Part shown: positions 18,478 through 27,515 of the stretch, in pieces
How positions within the stretch are numbered: position 1 is the stretch's first letter
How the letters are laid out: the number at the start of each line of letters is the position of its first letter
Assembly (NCBI GenBank): GCA_030448185.1
Contig: JAUJNL010000029.1
Coordinates: forward strand, 1-56,026
DNA: 56,026 bases
Reading direction: 5' to 3'
Source of the DNA: Cytophagales bacterium
GTDB lineage: Bacteria; Bacteroidota; Bacteroidia; Cytophagales; 172606-1
Translations under genes and position numbers: made by a program
The notes under the pieces: model-generated
Database searches by the model: none
What the model was told of the DNA's origin: nothing
What the model saw: the letters and a program-made list of their open reading frames with translations, nothing else

Positions 18478-18912
18478 ATGGAATCTGTACTTGCTACCAG
18501 CCCGGCCCCGGCAACTTATTCCCGCGAAACTTCGCTTTCCTGTGAAAACTGCACGACTCCCGTCACGGGTCCGTTTTGCGCCAACTGCGGCCAGGAACAC
18601 CGGCCTACCAAGGTACACTTTAAGGATTTTCTGATCGACTACCTGCAGTCGTTCATCAATATTGACTCCAAAGGTTTCAGAAGTTTAAAATGGCTCATCC
18701 TCAGGCCGGGTTTGCTGGATGCGCATTACATCCAGGGGAGGCGGGCCAGCTACCTTAAGCCGGCCGAACTGTACCTATTTATGAGCGTAGTCTTTTTCTT
18801 CTTTGTACGGACCTGGGTATATAAAGAAGATTGGATACACCTTTATCCAGGGTACGGCGACAGCCATTGCTTATCCGGCGACCCAGCCACGTTAACCCTT
18901 AAAGTCTTGTAA
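18478..18912 (+). pseudogene. DUF3667 protein, C-terminally truncated
   Basis: The first 120 residues fit DUF3667: a zinc ribbon (CENC at about 22-25 and CANCGQEH at about 34-41), then HFKDFLIDYLQSF, a proline-containing RPGLLDAHYIQGRRASYLKP and one hydrophobic stretch LYLFMSVVFFFFV. Family members usually run 250-360 residues with four or more membrane segments. Here the sequence leaves the family after YKEDWIHL and stops at residue 144. Probably a remnant; it may still be translated as a short one-helix zinc-ribbon protein. Confidence 0.65.
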
Positions 18913-18978
18913 TTAGGCCATATTTCTGATGGAGGCAAAGAGAAAAGGCTTATCTTTGGCGCTTCTTTCCCATCTGAT

Positions 18979-20196
18979 ATGATGCGTCCAAGCAATGCGG
19001 AAGCGGGGTGGTTCCCCAAAATTTTCAAAGATCTCCGTTTTATTGGATTAGTTTATCTACTCATCGTATTGATTGCCACTGGCATAAAGTACTTTGTTTT
19101 GGGCATTAAATATTATCAGGAAGGAGGGCTTCCCTACACCCACTATAATAATTACATTATCTTCAAGCAATCCTTCTTCCATCTTCTGCAGCATAAAGAT
19201 CTCTATTTGGCCTACCCTTATAAATATTGGGACCTGTATAAATACAGTCCAACCTTTTCACTTCTCATGGGTCTTTTTGCATTTCTTCCAGACTTTGCGG
19301 GCTTGGTGATGTGGAACTTGTTAAATGCCTTACTACTTTATTGGGCAATACGGAGCATGCCAATTTTAGCGGAGCAGAAAGAAAAAGCATACATTCTCTG
19401 GTTTATAACGCAGGAAATGCTTACTTCTATCCAGGAAGCGCAGAGCAATTCCCTCCTTGCCGCACTGATTATATTGGCTTTCAATGCGTTTGAGAAGCGA
19501 AAAGTCTGGCTAGCGGCTCTTTTTATCATTTGTTCTTTTTACATTAAGCTATTCGGGATCGTTGCAGCCGTCCTGTTTCTGTTTTACCCGGATAAGCTGA
19601 AATTTATTGGGTGGTCATTTTTATGGGGCGTATTCTTTCTGCTGATACCCATGGTTGTTATTACTCCAGAGAGCCTGTGGTTTCAGTACAACAACTGGCT
19701 CCGACTCCTGGCGCAGGATCACGGTGCTTCCCATGGCTTGTCAGTTATGGGGTGGCTATACACCTGGTTTGGACTTGAGGTTAATAAATTGCTAGTTGTA
19801 CTGATTGGCGCTCTCCTGTTTTGCCTGCCCCTAATCAAATTCCGCTCTTACGGAGATCTTACTTTCCGGTTGCTGTACCTGTCTTCTATCCTTATTTGGA
19901 TCGTTATCTTCAATCATAAAGCTGAATCTCCGACATTTGTTATTGCCATGTGCGGAGTTGGGATCTGGTATTTTATCCAACCTGCCAACTGGCTGCACTA
20001 TACCCTGGTAATTCTGGCATTCGTTTTTACCTCACTCTCACCGACGGATCTGTTTCCTCGTTTCCTGCGTGAATATCTGGTAATACCTTACGTACTAAAG
20101 GCGGTATTCTGCATATTTATCTGGTTTAGGATTGTGAGTCAAGCGCTGCTCGGAGGATATAAAACCAGACCGCTGCAGTATCAGAATGCAAATTAA
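18979..20196 (+). CDS. GT87-family (DUF2029) polyprenyl-phosphate mannosyltransferase-like protein
   Basis: 405 residues with about ten membrane helices, typical of GT-C enzymes of family GT87/DUF2029, which move sugars from polyprenyl phosphate donors on the outer face of the inner membrane. The loop after helix 1 (HYNNYIIFKQSFFHLLQHKD) followed by LYLAYPYKYWDLYKYSPTF is characteristic. The start is ATG at 18979 (MMRPSNAEAG). It is followed by a GT39-type enzyme and a YbhN-like flippase in the same direction, so an envelope lipid or glycan is the likely acceptor. Confidence 0.85.
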   Translation: MMRPSNAEAGWFPKIFKDLRFIGLVYLLIVLIATGIKYFVLGIKYYQEGGLPYTHYNNYIIFKQSFFHLLQHKDLYLAYPYKYWDLYKYSPTFSLLMGLFAFLPDFAGLVMWNLLNALLLYWAIRSMPILAEQKEKAYILWFITQEMLTSIQEAQSNSLLAALIILAFNAFEKRKVWLAALFIICSFYIKLFGIVAAVLFLFYPDKLKFIGWSFLWGVFFLLIPMVVITPESLWFQYNNWLRLLAQDHGASHGLSVMGWLYTWFGLEVNKLLVVLIGALLFCLPLIKFRSYGDLTFRLLYLSSILIWIVIFNHKAESPTFVIAMCGVGIWYFIQPANWLHYTLVILAFVFTSLSPTDLFPRFLREYLVIPYVLKAVFCIFIWFRIVSQALLGGYKTRPLQYQNAN

Positions 20197-20304
20197 CATT
20201 ACCTTGCCGCACTAGTCAGGCAATACAATAAGGACAACCTCTTACATTTGCTGCCGAAAAGTTTTTACTCTTTTCCTCTAAGAGTAGCGTAAAACAATGT
20301 CCGA

Positions 20305-21987
20305 ATGATTCAGCCAACCACCCGTTCCCATTCCGGGAAACATACCGCTGCCCCAGTTTCCGAACGGTTTTTAATTACCCTAATTCTGGTTTTGTTGCCG
20401 GTAGCGCTGTTCTGGAACCTGGGACTCACGCCAGTTCGCTTTGAGGAGCCCCGCCGGGCCGTGGTAGCCCTGGAAATGATGGTTTCGGGAAATTATATAA
20501 TGCCTACCATTCACGGGGACCCTTATTACAATAAACCGCCCCTGTATAATTGGGTGCTTACGGGCCTGTTTCACTTGTTTGGCTACCCGGCCAACTGGGT
20601 GCTGCGGCTGCCTACGGTACTTTCATTGCTGCTGATGGGGCTTTGTAACTACCTATTCGTCAAAAAATACCTTTCCTTGTCGGTTGCCGTTGTATCGAGC
20701 CTGTTTCTGGTTACCAGCGCCGATATTCTCTTCAGCTTTTCAATGGTCGGCGAGATCGACCTGTTTTACTCCCTGATCGTTTACCTGCAAATCATCAGTA
20801 TTTTCTATTTCTTTGGGCGGAAACAGTACTTGCTGTTATTTCTGGTCTCCTACCTGTTGACGGCAGCCGGATTTCTGACCAAAGGCTTTCCCTCTCCCCT
20901 CTTTCAGGCTTTCACGCTGCTGGCCTTCCTGATCGTGGAGAAAAAATGGAAACTGCTTTTCGGCTGGCAGCATATACTCGGAATTTGCCTGTTTTTTGGC
21001 CTCTGTATTGGTTATTTCGGCCTTTACGGGCAGTACAATGATCCTTACTCCTACGTGTACCGGATGTTTACCGAGTCAACCGTACGGGCAGAGGCAGCCC
21101 GGGGAATTTATGACCGCATCGGGCACTTATTGTTTTTCCCAGTTATGATGCTGAAAATTCTCTCTCCGTGGTCCTTGCTGCTCTTATTTATGTTTCGGCA
21201 AGGAGTGGTCAGGCAGATTTGGGAGCATCCTTTCCTGCGATTTTGCATGCTGTTTGTGCTGGCTAATATCGGTGTGTACTGGCTTTCTCCTGGTACCCGG
21301 GAACGGTACCTGTATATGTTCATTCCCTTCCTGTTGCCGGTTATCACCTGGTTTTTTCTAAAATACCGGCAGGAAAACGGGCTAGCGCAAAAGCTGATTA
21401 CCTGGATTTTCGGTGTCTTGCTGGTGGTTACTCTCCTGATCTTCCCGTTACTTCCCTTTATCCCATATACCTCGAAGCTGCCTTATATTGGCCTGATAGC
21501 CGTGGGAGGTACGCTGTTGGCTTTGCCGGTGGTCTACGGCTATTTTAAGCAGGTTCACCTTCGTATCTACTACATTGTCCTGGCAACCGTACTGCTGCGG
21601 CTTGGATTTGATGCAATAATGATACCGGCCCGCTATATCAATGAAAATGAGGCGCACTACGAAAAGGCCGCCCTGCGCATGATTCAGCTTGCCGGGGGAA
21701 AACCTATTTACTTCACCGGCATTGTTGAAGACGAGAAAAAAATACTCACCTTACCGATTTTAGGGGAGATTCCCATTTTTTACCAGGGCGTTCCCTACGT
21801 TACCTTTCAAATCCCATTTCATATAACCCGGGAGACGGGTAACATTATGCGCACGGATTATTCGCGTAACCCAAACGCCTTTTACCTTTCGGACCAATGG
21901 TCAGCTGAAGGCCTGCCTGTAAAAGTCTGGTACCGCTTCTACTCCCGCGAGGTTCAGGGAGATTACGTCTTTTACACCTACCGGTAG
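20305..21987 (+). CDS. ArnT-like glycosyltransferase family 39 protein
   Basis: 560 residues. A short cytoplasmic tail leads into helix 1, and the first periplasmic loop holds RFEEPRRAVVALEMM, equivalent to the acidic DE motif of ArnT/PMT enzymes, followed by YYNKPPLYNW. About a dozen membrane helices and a C-terminal periplasmic domain (from about residue 450) complete it. It transfers a sugar from a polyprenyl phosphate carrier to a lipid or protein in the periplasm. Lipid A modification is possible but the substrate is unknown. Lies between GT87 and the YbhN-like gene. Confidence 0.88.
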   Translation: MIQPTTRSHSGKHTAAPVSERFLITLILVLLPVALFWNLGLTPVRFEEPRRAVVALEMMVSGNYIMPTIHGDPYYNKPPLYNWVLTGLFHLFGYPANWVLRLPTVLSLLLMGLCNYLFVKKYLSLSVAVVSSLFLVTSADILFSFSMVGEIDLFYSLIVYLQIISIFYFFGRKQYLLLFLVSYLLTAAGFLTKGFPSPLFQAFTLLAFLIVEKKWKLLFGWQHILGICLFFGLCIGYFGLYGQYNDPYSYVYRMFTESTVRAEAARGIYDRIGHLLFFPVMMLKILSPWSLLLLFMFRQGVVRQIWEHPFLRFCMLFVLANIGVYWLSPGTRERYLYMFIPFLLPVITWFFLKYRQENGLAQKLITWIFGVLLVVTLLIFPLLPFIPYTSKLPYIGLIAVGGTLLALPVVYGYFKQVHLRIYYIVLATVLLRLGFDAIMIPARYINENEAHYEKAALRMIQLAGGKPIYFTGIVEDEKKILTLPILGEIPIFYQGVPYVTFQIPFHITRETGNIMRTDYSRNPNAFYLSDQWSAEGLPVKVWYRFYSREVQGDYVFYTYR

Positions 21988-22120
21988 CCGTATACCTAAT
22001 GACCTGGAAAAAGGTGGCTGGTAGCACCTCCGGATAAAAGTATTAAAGGAAAGGATTGTCCTAAAACAGGAATTGTCGGCCTTACTTACCACACTTTCAG
22101 TTAGTTTACTAAGAGTATAG

Positions 22121-22128
22121 TAAATTTG
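22121..22128 (+). promoter_or_regulatory. candidate -7 element for the YbhN-like gene
   Basis: TAAATTTG matches the Bacteroidota -7 consensus TAnnTTTG, 50 bp before the ATG. No good -33 TTTG is found at the right distance. Confidence 0.35.
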
Positions 22129-22177
22129 GCGCGTTACTTATATCTGGTAGACCATCTGTTTTTTATTTAACTAGTTA

Positions 22178-23128
22178 ATGACTTCTCCACCCGTAATCCA
22201 AGCCCAAAGCAGCCGGAAAAAAAGATGGTTGTTCCTGGTAAAATTGCTGCTGACTGGGCTAGCTCTTGGGTTTGTATTCACCAAAATTGATTTTTGGGGG
22301 ACCTGGGCTTTGATCCGGCAAGTACATATAGGTTGGGTGTTTGCGGCTTTTGCGGCATTTAACGTTTCTAAAATCATCAGCGCTTTCCGGTTAAATGTAT
22401 TCTTCCGGACTATTCACTTGTATCTCTCCTCGGCCTATAACCTGGGCTTGTACTACATTGGCATGTTCTATAACCTGTTCCTGCCCGGTTCTATCGGGGG
22501 GGATGGCTATAAGGTCTACGTGCTCAGGCAGCAATTCGGAACTCCAATTAAGGATTTAGTTGGCGCCACCCTGCTCGACCGGATCAACGGACTAGTTGCC
22601 TTGTCTTTTCTGGCGGGCATTCTGTTGTATTTCAGTCACTATACGACCCCTTTCCCAACCTTCTCCATCCTGCTGATACTGGCAACGGCGGCTATCTATC
22701 CCAGTTTTTATCTGGCCGGGTGGCTTTTTTTCCGGAAGTTTTATCCGGCTTTTCACCGAACCAATCTTCAGTCGCTGGGGGTGCAGGCTTTACAGGTAGT
22801 GTGTGCGGCTTGTTTACTGCGGGCCTTATCCATTCACGAAAATCAGACCGATTACCTGGCGCTGTTTATGGTATCGTCGGTAGTGGCCGTGCTACCCTTT
22901 ACAGTTGGGGGTGTGGGAGCCCGTGAACTGGTCTTTTTGCTTGGCTATCAATATCTACCCATCGACCGGACAGCAGCCGTTTCTTTTACCCTGCTGTTCT
23001 TTGCTACTACCGCTGCCTGCTCTTTAATCGGTCTGCCTTTAGTCTTCCGGAAGGAACGGAAAGGGGGGAATGAGGAGATGAGTTTAGGAGTGAGAAGCGA
23101 GGAGATAGAAGACAGGAGTAAGAGGTAA
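22178..23128 (+). CDS. YbhN/UPF0104-type flippase-like membrane protein
   Basis: 316 residues of the lysylphosphatidylglycerol synthase transmembrane/UPF0104 family. Family landmarks: NVSKIISAFRLNVFF, YYIGMFYNLFLPGSIGGDGY, TLLDRINGL and PFTVGGVGARELVF. There are about eight membrane segments. Members move or help move lipids across the inner membrane. After two glycosyltransferases that use lipid-linked sugars, a role in carrier handling is plausible. The last 25 residues (KGGNEEMSLGVRSEEIEDRS...) come from purine-rich DNA unlike the rest and may be read-through of decayed non-coding sequence. Confidence 0.85.
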   Translation: MTSPPVIQAQSSRKKRWLFLVKLLLTGLALGFVFTKIDFWGTWALIRQVHIGWVFAAFAAFNVSKIISAFRLNVFFRTIHLYLSSAYNLGLYYIGMFYNLFLPGSIGGDGYKVYVLRQQFGTPIKDLVGATLLDRINGLVALSFLAGILLYFSHYTTPFPTFSILLILATAAIYPSFYLAGWLFFRKFYPAFHRTNLQSLGVQALQVVCAACLLRALSIHENQTDYLALFMVSSVVAVLPFTVGGVGARELVFLLGYQYLPIDRTAAVSFTLLFFATTAACSLIGLPLVFRKERKGGNEEMSLGVRSEEIEDRSKR

Positions 23129-23217
23129 GAAAAAGAGAAACAGTTTTAGTTAAGAGAATAAAACAGGCAAAACTTTACCTGTAACCGATCAAGGCTCTAT
23201 CCTTACTCATCCACTTT

Positions 23218-23985
23218 TCAAGCTGCATAACCCATCAGGCGGTACGTTATATAGCCGATCCATTCATGCCAGATCGTTGACCATTTGCCCAGGGCACCTT
23301 CGGTTGGAAAAAACTGGTCAGGGGTAAACTTGGGCGGATGACTATAAAAATCAGTACTGAAAACGGTAACTGGCACCCCGGCTTGCCGAAAACATGCTTC
23401 CGCCCGGCGCATGTGAAATGCCGAAGTAACCAGCAGGTAGGATTTCCGGGGAAATTTTTTCTTTAATATGTTTCCTGAAAAGGAGGCGTTTTCGTGCGTA
23501 TTCCGTGATTTGTTCTCCAAAGTAATGCAGCTATCAGGCACGCCGGCGATTTTCAAAATGTAAGCAATTTCTTCAGCCTCACTTTCTTTAGAACCAATCA
23601 GATTGCCCGACCCACCGCTAATGAGGATATGCTTGACCCAGCCCATCTTAAAAAGTTGCAGGGGATGCAGTACCCGGTCGGCTCCCTTGTGAAAATACAC
23701 CCGGTCATTGGGTTTACGTTCGGTATCCGTCACCCCGGTCAGAATCACGGCTACATCGTAGCGTTGGGGAAGCCGGGCAATCGGCGTAGCCGGTATCTCC
23801 CACCAGTTAATGGCATAATTCACCAGAAAGTTATTCCCAAATACCAGCAGGAGGATCAGAACCGTTTTAAGGCTAAGTTTACGCCACTTTTCATTTTTAG
23901 TGACCGTTGCGAACACTAATAATCCCACAATCCAGGTCATGGGCATAAGCAGGTAAAACGCCGTCTTGGAAAGGACAAAGAACAT
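23218..23985 (-). CDS. YdcF-like DUF218 membrane protein
   Basis: A DUF218 (YdcF/ElyC/SanA) protein. Two N-terminal membrane helices (FYLLMPMTWIVGLLVFA and VLILLLVFGNNFLV) precede the periplasmic domain with AVILTG, HILISGGSG, ITLENKSRNTHENA and LVTSAFHMRRAEACF, all family signatures. ElyC of E. coli affects peptidoglycan precursor supply. I start at the ATG at 23985 (MFFVLSKTAFYL); an earlier in-frame ATG at 24057 would add 24 residues coded by the palindromic repeat upstream and is unlikely. Convergent with the YbhN-like gene. Confidence 0.88.
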   Translation of the reverse strand: MFFVLSKTAFYLLMPMTWIVGLLVFATVTKNEKWRKLSLKTVLILLLVFGNNFLVNYAINWWEIPATPIARLPQRYDVAVILTGVTDTERKPNDRVYFHKGADRVLHPLQLFKMGWVKHILISGGSGNLIGSKESEAEEIAYILKIAGVPDSCITLENKSRNTHENASFSGNILKKKFPRKSYLLVTSAFHMRRAEACFRQAGVPVTVFSTDFYSHPPKFTPDQFFPTEGALGKWSTIWHEWIGYITYRLMGYAA

Positions 23986-23994
23986 AAGACAATT

Positions 23995-24124
23995 GTCGAT
24001 GTGCGATGTTCGATTGACGATGTTTGAATAAAATGGCAGGATTAAAACCCAGGCCAATGGTAAAGCAGACGTGATAAATCACGTCTCTACAACCGAACAT
24101 CGGACATCGAAATTCGAACATCGA
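23995..24124. repeat. intergenic palindromic repeat
   Basis: A central hairpin AGACGTGAT-AA-ATCACGTCT (24067-24086, followed by CTAC) lies between arms built from TCGATGT/ACATCGA words (CGATGTTCGATTGACGATG on the left, ATCGAAATTCGAACATCG on the right). It fills the whole gap between the pdxA stop and the YdcF-like start. Both word families are common intergenic repeats in Bacteroidota. Confidence 0.7.
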
Positions 24125-24128
24125 AAGG

Positions 24129-25172
24129 TTACGAACTCGGGAAAGTATTTTGCGAGATGTGGGGCGTTTGCACTTCTTTACGGGCTTTGGCAATATCACA
24201 GGCCAGGAAAACGGCGGCCCGCATAGAGGCCTCATTGGCTTGGCTCTTTCCCGCAATATTATACGCCGTTCCGTGGTCGGGTGAAGTCCGTACAATCGAG
24301 AGGCCCGCCGTATAATTCACGCCGTCATCAAAGGCCAGTGTTTTAAAGGGAATCAGGCCCTGGTCATGGTACATGGCAAGCACGGCATCAAATTTCTTGT
24401 ATTGCAAAGCCCCAAAAAAACCATCCGCCGGATATGGGCCGTATACCAGCATTCCTTTATGGCGCAATTCAGCCACGGCAGGGCCAATAATTTCTTTCTC
24501 CTCGGAGCCAAGCAAGCCCTCTTCTCCCGCATGAGGGTTGAGCCCAAGTACGGCAATTCGAGGTTTACTAATGCCAAAATCCATTTTTAGAGACTCTACC
24601 AACGTACGAACTTTGCTTATGATCTTTTCCTTGGTAATAGCAGCGGGGACTGCTGCTAATGGAATGTGTCCGGTTACTACGCCCACCCGCAGGTCGTTAC
24701 TCACCAGCAGCATCACTGATTCGGCGGCCCCAAACTCGTAGGCAAAGTATTCGGTATGACCGGGATAGGGAAATTCCTCATTCTGAATATTATTTTTATT
24801 AATGGGTGCCGTTACGATGCCATCCAGAACGCCTCTTTTCAAGTCTTCAGTAGCCGTTTTCAAGGCAATATAGGCACTGCGGCCTGCTTCGGGAGTAACT
24901 TTACCAGGCTGCACATCCAGGTTTTCCTCCCAGCAATTAATTACATTGGTTTTCTTATGCACAATCTGGTCTATGCTTTTCACGGAGTGCATCGTCCATT
25001 CCTCCAGATTCATCATTTTACGGTACCGGGACAGCACTTTCAGGGAACCATACAGCACTGGAGTACAGATGCGCAGGATCTTGCTGTCAGAGAGTGCCTT
25101 CAGGGTTACTTCGGGGCCCACGCCGTTAAAATCGCCCAGGGTAATGCCAATAACGGGTTTATGTTCAGTCAT
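24129..25172 (-). CDS. pdxA: 4-hydroxythreonine-4-phosphate dehydrogenase
   Basis: Oxidises 4-phosphohydroxy-L-threonine in the DXP-dependent pathway to pyridoxal phosphate (vitamin B6), with NAD and a divalent metal. Family motifs are intact: GITLGDFNGVGPEV at the N-terminus, APINKNNI with PYPGHTEYFA (metal-binding His), LNPHAGEEGLLGSEE (His) and AMYHDQGLIPFK (His). I start at ATG 25172 (MTEHKPVIGITLGD), about 348 residues as usual; a start at 25235 would add an unlikely 21-residue leader. Upstream is a sulfatase in the same direction, 86 bp away. Confidence 0.95.
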   Translation of the reverse strand: MTEHKPVIGITLGDFNGVGPEVTLKALSDSKILRICTPVLYGSLKVLSRYRKMMNLEEWTMHSVKSIDQIVHKKTNVINCWEENLDVQPGKVTPEAGRSAYIALKTATEDLKRGVLDGIVTAPINKNNIQNEEFPYPGHTEYFAYEFGAAESVMLLVSNDLRVGVVTGHIPLAAVPAAITKEKIISKVRTLVESLKMDFGISKPRIAVLGLNPHAGEEGLLGSEEKEIIGPAVAELRHKGMLVYGPYPADGFFGALQYKKFDAVLAMYHDQGLIPFKTLAFDDGVNYTAGLSIVRTSPDHGTAYNIAGKSQANEASMRAAVFLACDIAKARKEVQTPHISQNTFPSS

Positions 25173-25258
25173 AAGGGTGTAGTCGTCAGCCGGCTCGGTT
25201 CCGGGTTTACTGTTTCCGGTTGTAATGTTAGGCAAAGCTTGAAAATTTTCGCAAAATT

Positions 25259-26713
25259 TTACTTTTTTGCCGAAAATTCCGGATTAGGCCGGGGCATTTT
25301 TGCCTTTACTGACGTTCTCCACTGCCCAAGCTTCCGTTGCAACTCGGCAGCTTTTCCCGGCATTTGCTGCGTGAGGTCACGTTGCTCCCCCAAGTCTTCT
25401 TTTAAATTAAATAATTCCAAACGGCCATTTTCGTAATATTCAATCAGTTTATAGTCACCTTGCCGGATGGCTCCCGAAGGCCGTCCTCCCTGGTTACTGT
25501 AATGTGGATAATGGAAGAACAAACTGCTGCGGGAAGGGGCTTTTCCAGTTCTGAGAAGCGCAGCCAGGCTGCTACCATCCAATTGCCCAGTTGCGGGCAT
25601 CTTCAACGCCAACATTTCCTGCATCGTTGGATACAGGTCCATAGTCGATACTATGGTTTGATTTACCTGACCCGATGAGGTTACTCCCGGCCACCGGATC
25701 AGGAGCGGTACCCGGATGCCACCTTCACTCAAGTAGCCTTTGCCATCCCGTAGGGGACTACTGGCAGTAGCCGGCGTATGAGGCCCTTCTGCCACGGTAA
25801 GTCCGCCGTTATCGGAGGTGAAAATAAGAATAGTATTGTCGTACAGATCATTCTTTTTTAAGGATTGGATTAATTTACCTACGCCCTCATCCAGACTCTG
25901 GAGCATAGCTGCGTAATAAGGATTGGCAAACGTGCCAGGGGGAACGGGTTTCTTCTGATACTTTTCTACTAAATCCGGCTTGGCCTGAATGGGAATATGG
26001 ACGGCAAAGTGCGGCAGGTAAAGAAAAAAAGGATTTTCTCGGTTGGCTTCTATAAAAGTAATTGCCTCATCCGTTATCCGGTCGGTCAGGTATTCGCCGG
26101 GCTGCCCCCCATCCAAACCGGGCTGTTTATCCTGAGCATTATTACGGTTCTGATAGGGATAAAAATAACCTAGCGGAGACCCCCGGTGGTCTCCGGCAAT
26201 GTTTACATCAAAGCCTTGTTGCTCTGGTAAATACCCTTCACCGCCCAAATGCCATTTGCCGATATTGGCCGTCACGTATCCGGCGGACTTGAGCATTTCA
26301 CCTAAGGTTACCTCCGGCAAAGCCAGTCCCTTGGGTAACGCCGGACGTAGCAGGGCTTGCGTGGGCCGGTCGGTGCGGCCGGGTAGCCAGTCGGTGATGC
26401 CGGTACGAGCCGGGTGCCTGCCAGTCAATATAGCGGCCCGTGACGGAGAGCAAACCGGACTAGCGGCGTAGGCATCGGTAAAGCGGATTCCTTCCGCGGC
26501 CAACTGGTCCAGATTAGGCGTCTCATGGAACTTGTTTCCGTAACAAGCCAGATCACTCCAGCCCAGGTCATCGGCCAGAATCAGAATGATATTGGGTTTA
26601 GTCTGTAGTGCTTTCTTATCAGCAGACTTTTCGTTCCGTTGGCCGAAACTACTACCTGCTCCCGTTAAGAGCAGTCCGATTACTAAAAATCCTGTAAAGA
26701 AGATACGATTCAT
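25259..26713 (-). CDS. secreted arylsulfatase-type sulfatase (formylglycine-dependent)
   Basis: About 484 residues beginning MNRIFFTGFLVIGLLL, a signal peptide ending near SFGQ. The sulfatase fold is shown by NIILILADDLGWSDLACYGN (metal-binding DD) and the activation motif CSPSRAAILTGR; Cys91 (counted from an upstream ATG at 26722) is converted to formylglycine by a maturase such as an FGE-type or anSME enzyme, not seen in this window. GKWHLGG and FTSDNGG supply further active-site residues. The substrate (sulfated polysaccharide or small sulfate ester) is unknown. No SusC/D pair is next to it. Confidence 0.93.
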   Translation of the reverse strand: MNRIFFTGFLVIGLLLTGAGSSFGQRNEKSADKKALQTKPNIILILADDLGWSDLACYGNKFHETPNLDQLAAEGIRFTDAYAASPVCSPSRAAILTGRHPARTGITDWLPGRTDRPTQALLRPALPKGLALPEVTLGEMLKSAGYVTANIGKWHLGGEGYLPEQQGFDVNIAGDHRGSPLGYFYPYQNRNNAQDKQPGLDGGQPGEYLTDRITDEAITFIEANRENPFFLYLPHFAVHIPIQAKPDLVEKYQKKPVPPGTFANPYYAAMLQSLDEGVGKLIQSLKKNDLYDNTILIFTSDNGGLTVAEGPHTPATASSPLRDGKGYLSEGGIRVPLLIRWPGVTSSGQVNQTIVSTMDLYPTMQEMLALKMPATGQLDGSSLAALLRTGKAPSRSSLFFHYPHYSNQGGRPSGAIRQGDYKLIEYYENGRLELFNLKEDLGEQRDLTQQMPGKAAELQRKLGQWRTSVKAKMPRPNPEFSAKK

Positions 26714-26995
26714 TGTTTGCACATCAAGTTTGAAATTTGCCTGGCGCCTGTTAGATATAAAGTCAAGCAGAGCAAGTTAGTATCTTATCAGGAATTCATT
26801 TACACAATAAAGACAAAGTGGCTACTGTTCCCTATCGAATGCTCAGGCGTACGCTTTCTAAACAAGTAAGAAAAAAGATTTTCGGATTCCTTTAAAAATT
26901 GGGAGATTGTAGGAAACACGCAAAACCGTAAGGCTGCTGATGAATAAATGACTGATTATCTTTAATATACTCTTATTTTACCCAGGAATGCAACT

Positions 26996-27406
26996 ATGCA
27001 GGATATGCCTATAGTCAAGTGGTTAGACCAAAACAAAGATATCGGCCTGTTACTGCTCAGACTTTTCATTGGGATAAGGTTAATATATGGAGTAGCCGAT
27101 AATGTATGGAACTGGCAGCATATGGTAGCCTTTGAAGATTTCCTTCGTGCCCACCGATTTCCTCTGCCCCTGCTGAGTGCGATTATATCCGTATATGCAC
27201 AATTAGGTTGTGGTTTAATGATCCTTGCCGGTTTTTATATTCGCCTTGCCGCATTGATAATGATTATCAATTTTATGGTCGCCCTTTTGATGGTTCATCG
27301 CCAGGACTCTTTTGAAGCAATGACCCCGGCACTAGCCCTGCTATTTGCGAACGTGTTGTTTTTGTTTTATGGAGCAGGAAAGTTTTCCCTCTCACCTGCC
27401 AGATAG
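26996..27406 (+). CDS. DoxX family membrane protein
   Basis: 136 residues with four hydrophobic segments: IGLLLLRLFIGIRLIYGV, LLSAIISVYAQLGCGLMILA, ALIMIINFMVALLMV and ALALLFANVLFLFYGAG. The order and the FIGIRLIYG start fit the DoxX/DoxD family, small membrane proteins linked in some bacteria to redox or stress functions. A second ATG nine bases on (27005) is an equally possible start. The 282-bp space to the divergent sulfatase holds both promoters. Confidence 0.82.
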   Translation: MQDMPIVKWLDQNKDIGLLLLRLFIGIRLIYGVADNVWNWQHMVAFEDFLRAHRFPLPLLSAIISVYAQLGCGLMILAGFYIRLAALIMIINFMVALLMVHRQDSFEAMTPALALLFANVLFLFYGAGKFSLSPAR

Positions 27407-27515
27407 CATTACACAAAAACCAGGCTTAGGAAAGAACCTTTGTATGTGTTGGCTACCCTGCAATAAGTCAAGGAGTCGTTTTCCCGCCCTTTCCTGAAAA
27501 TGAAACGGAAAAGTG

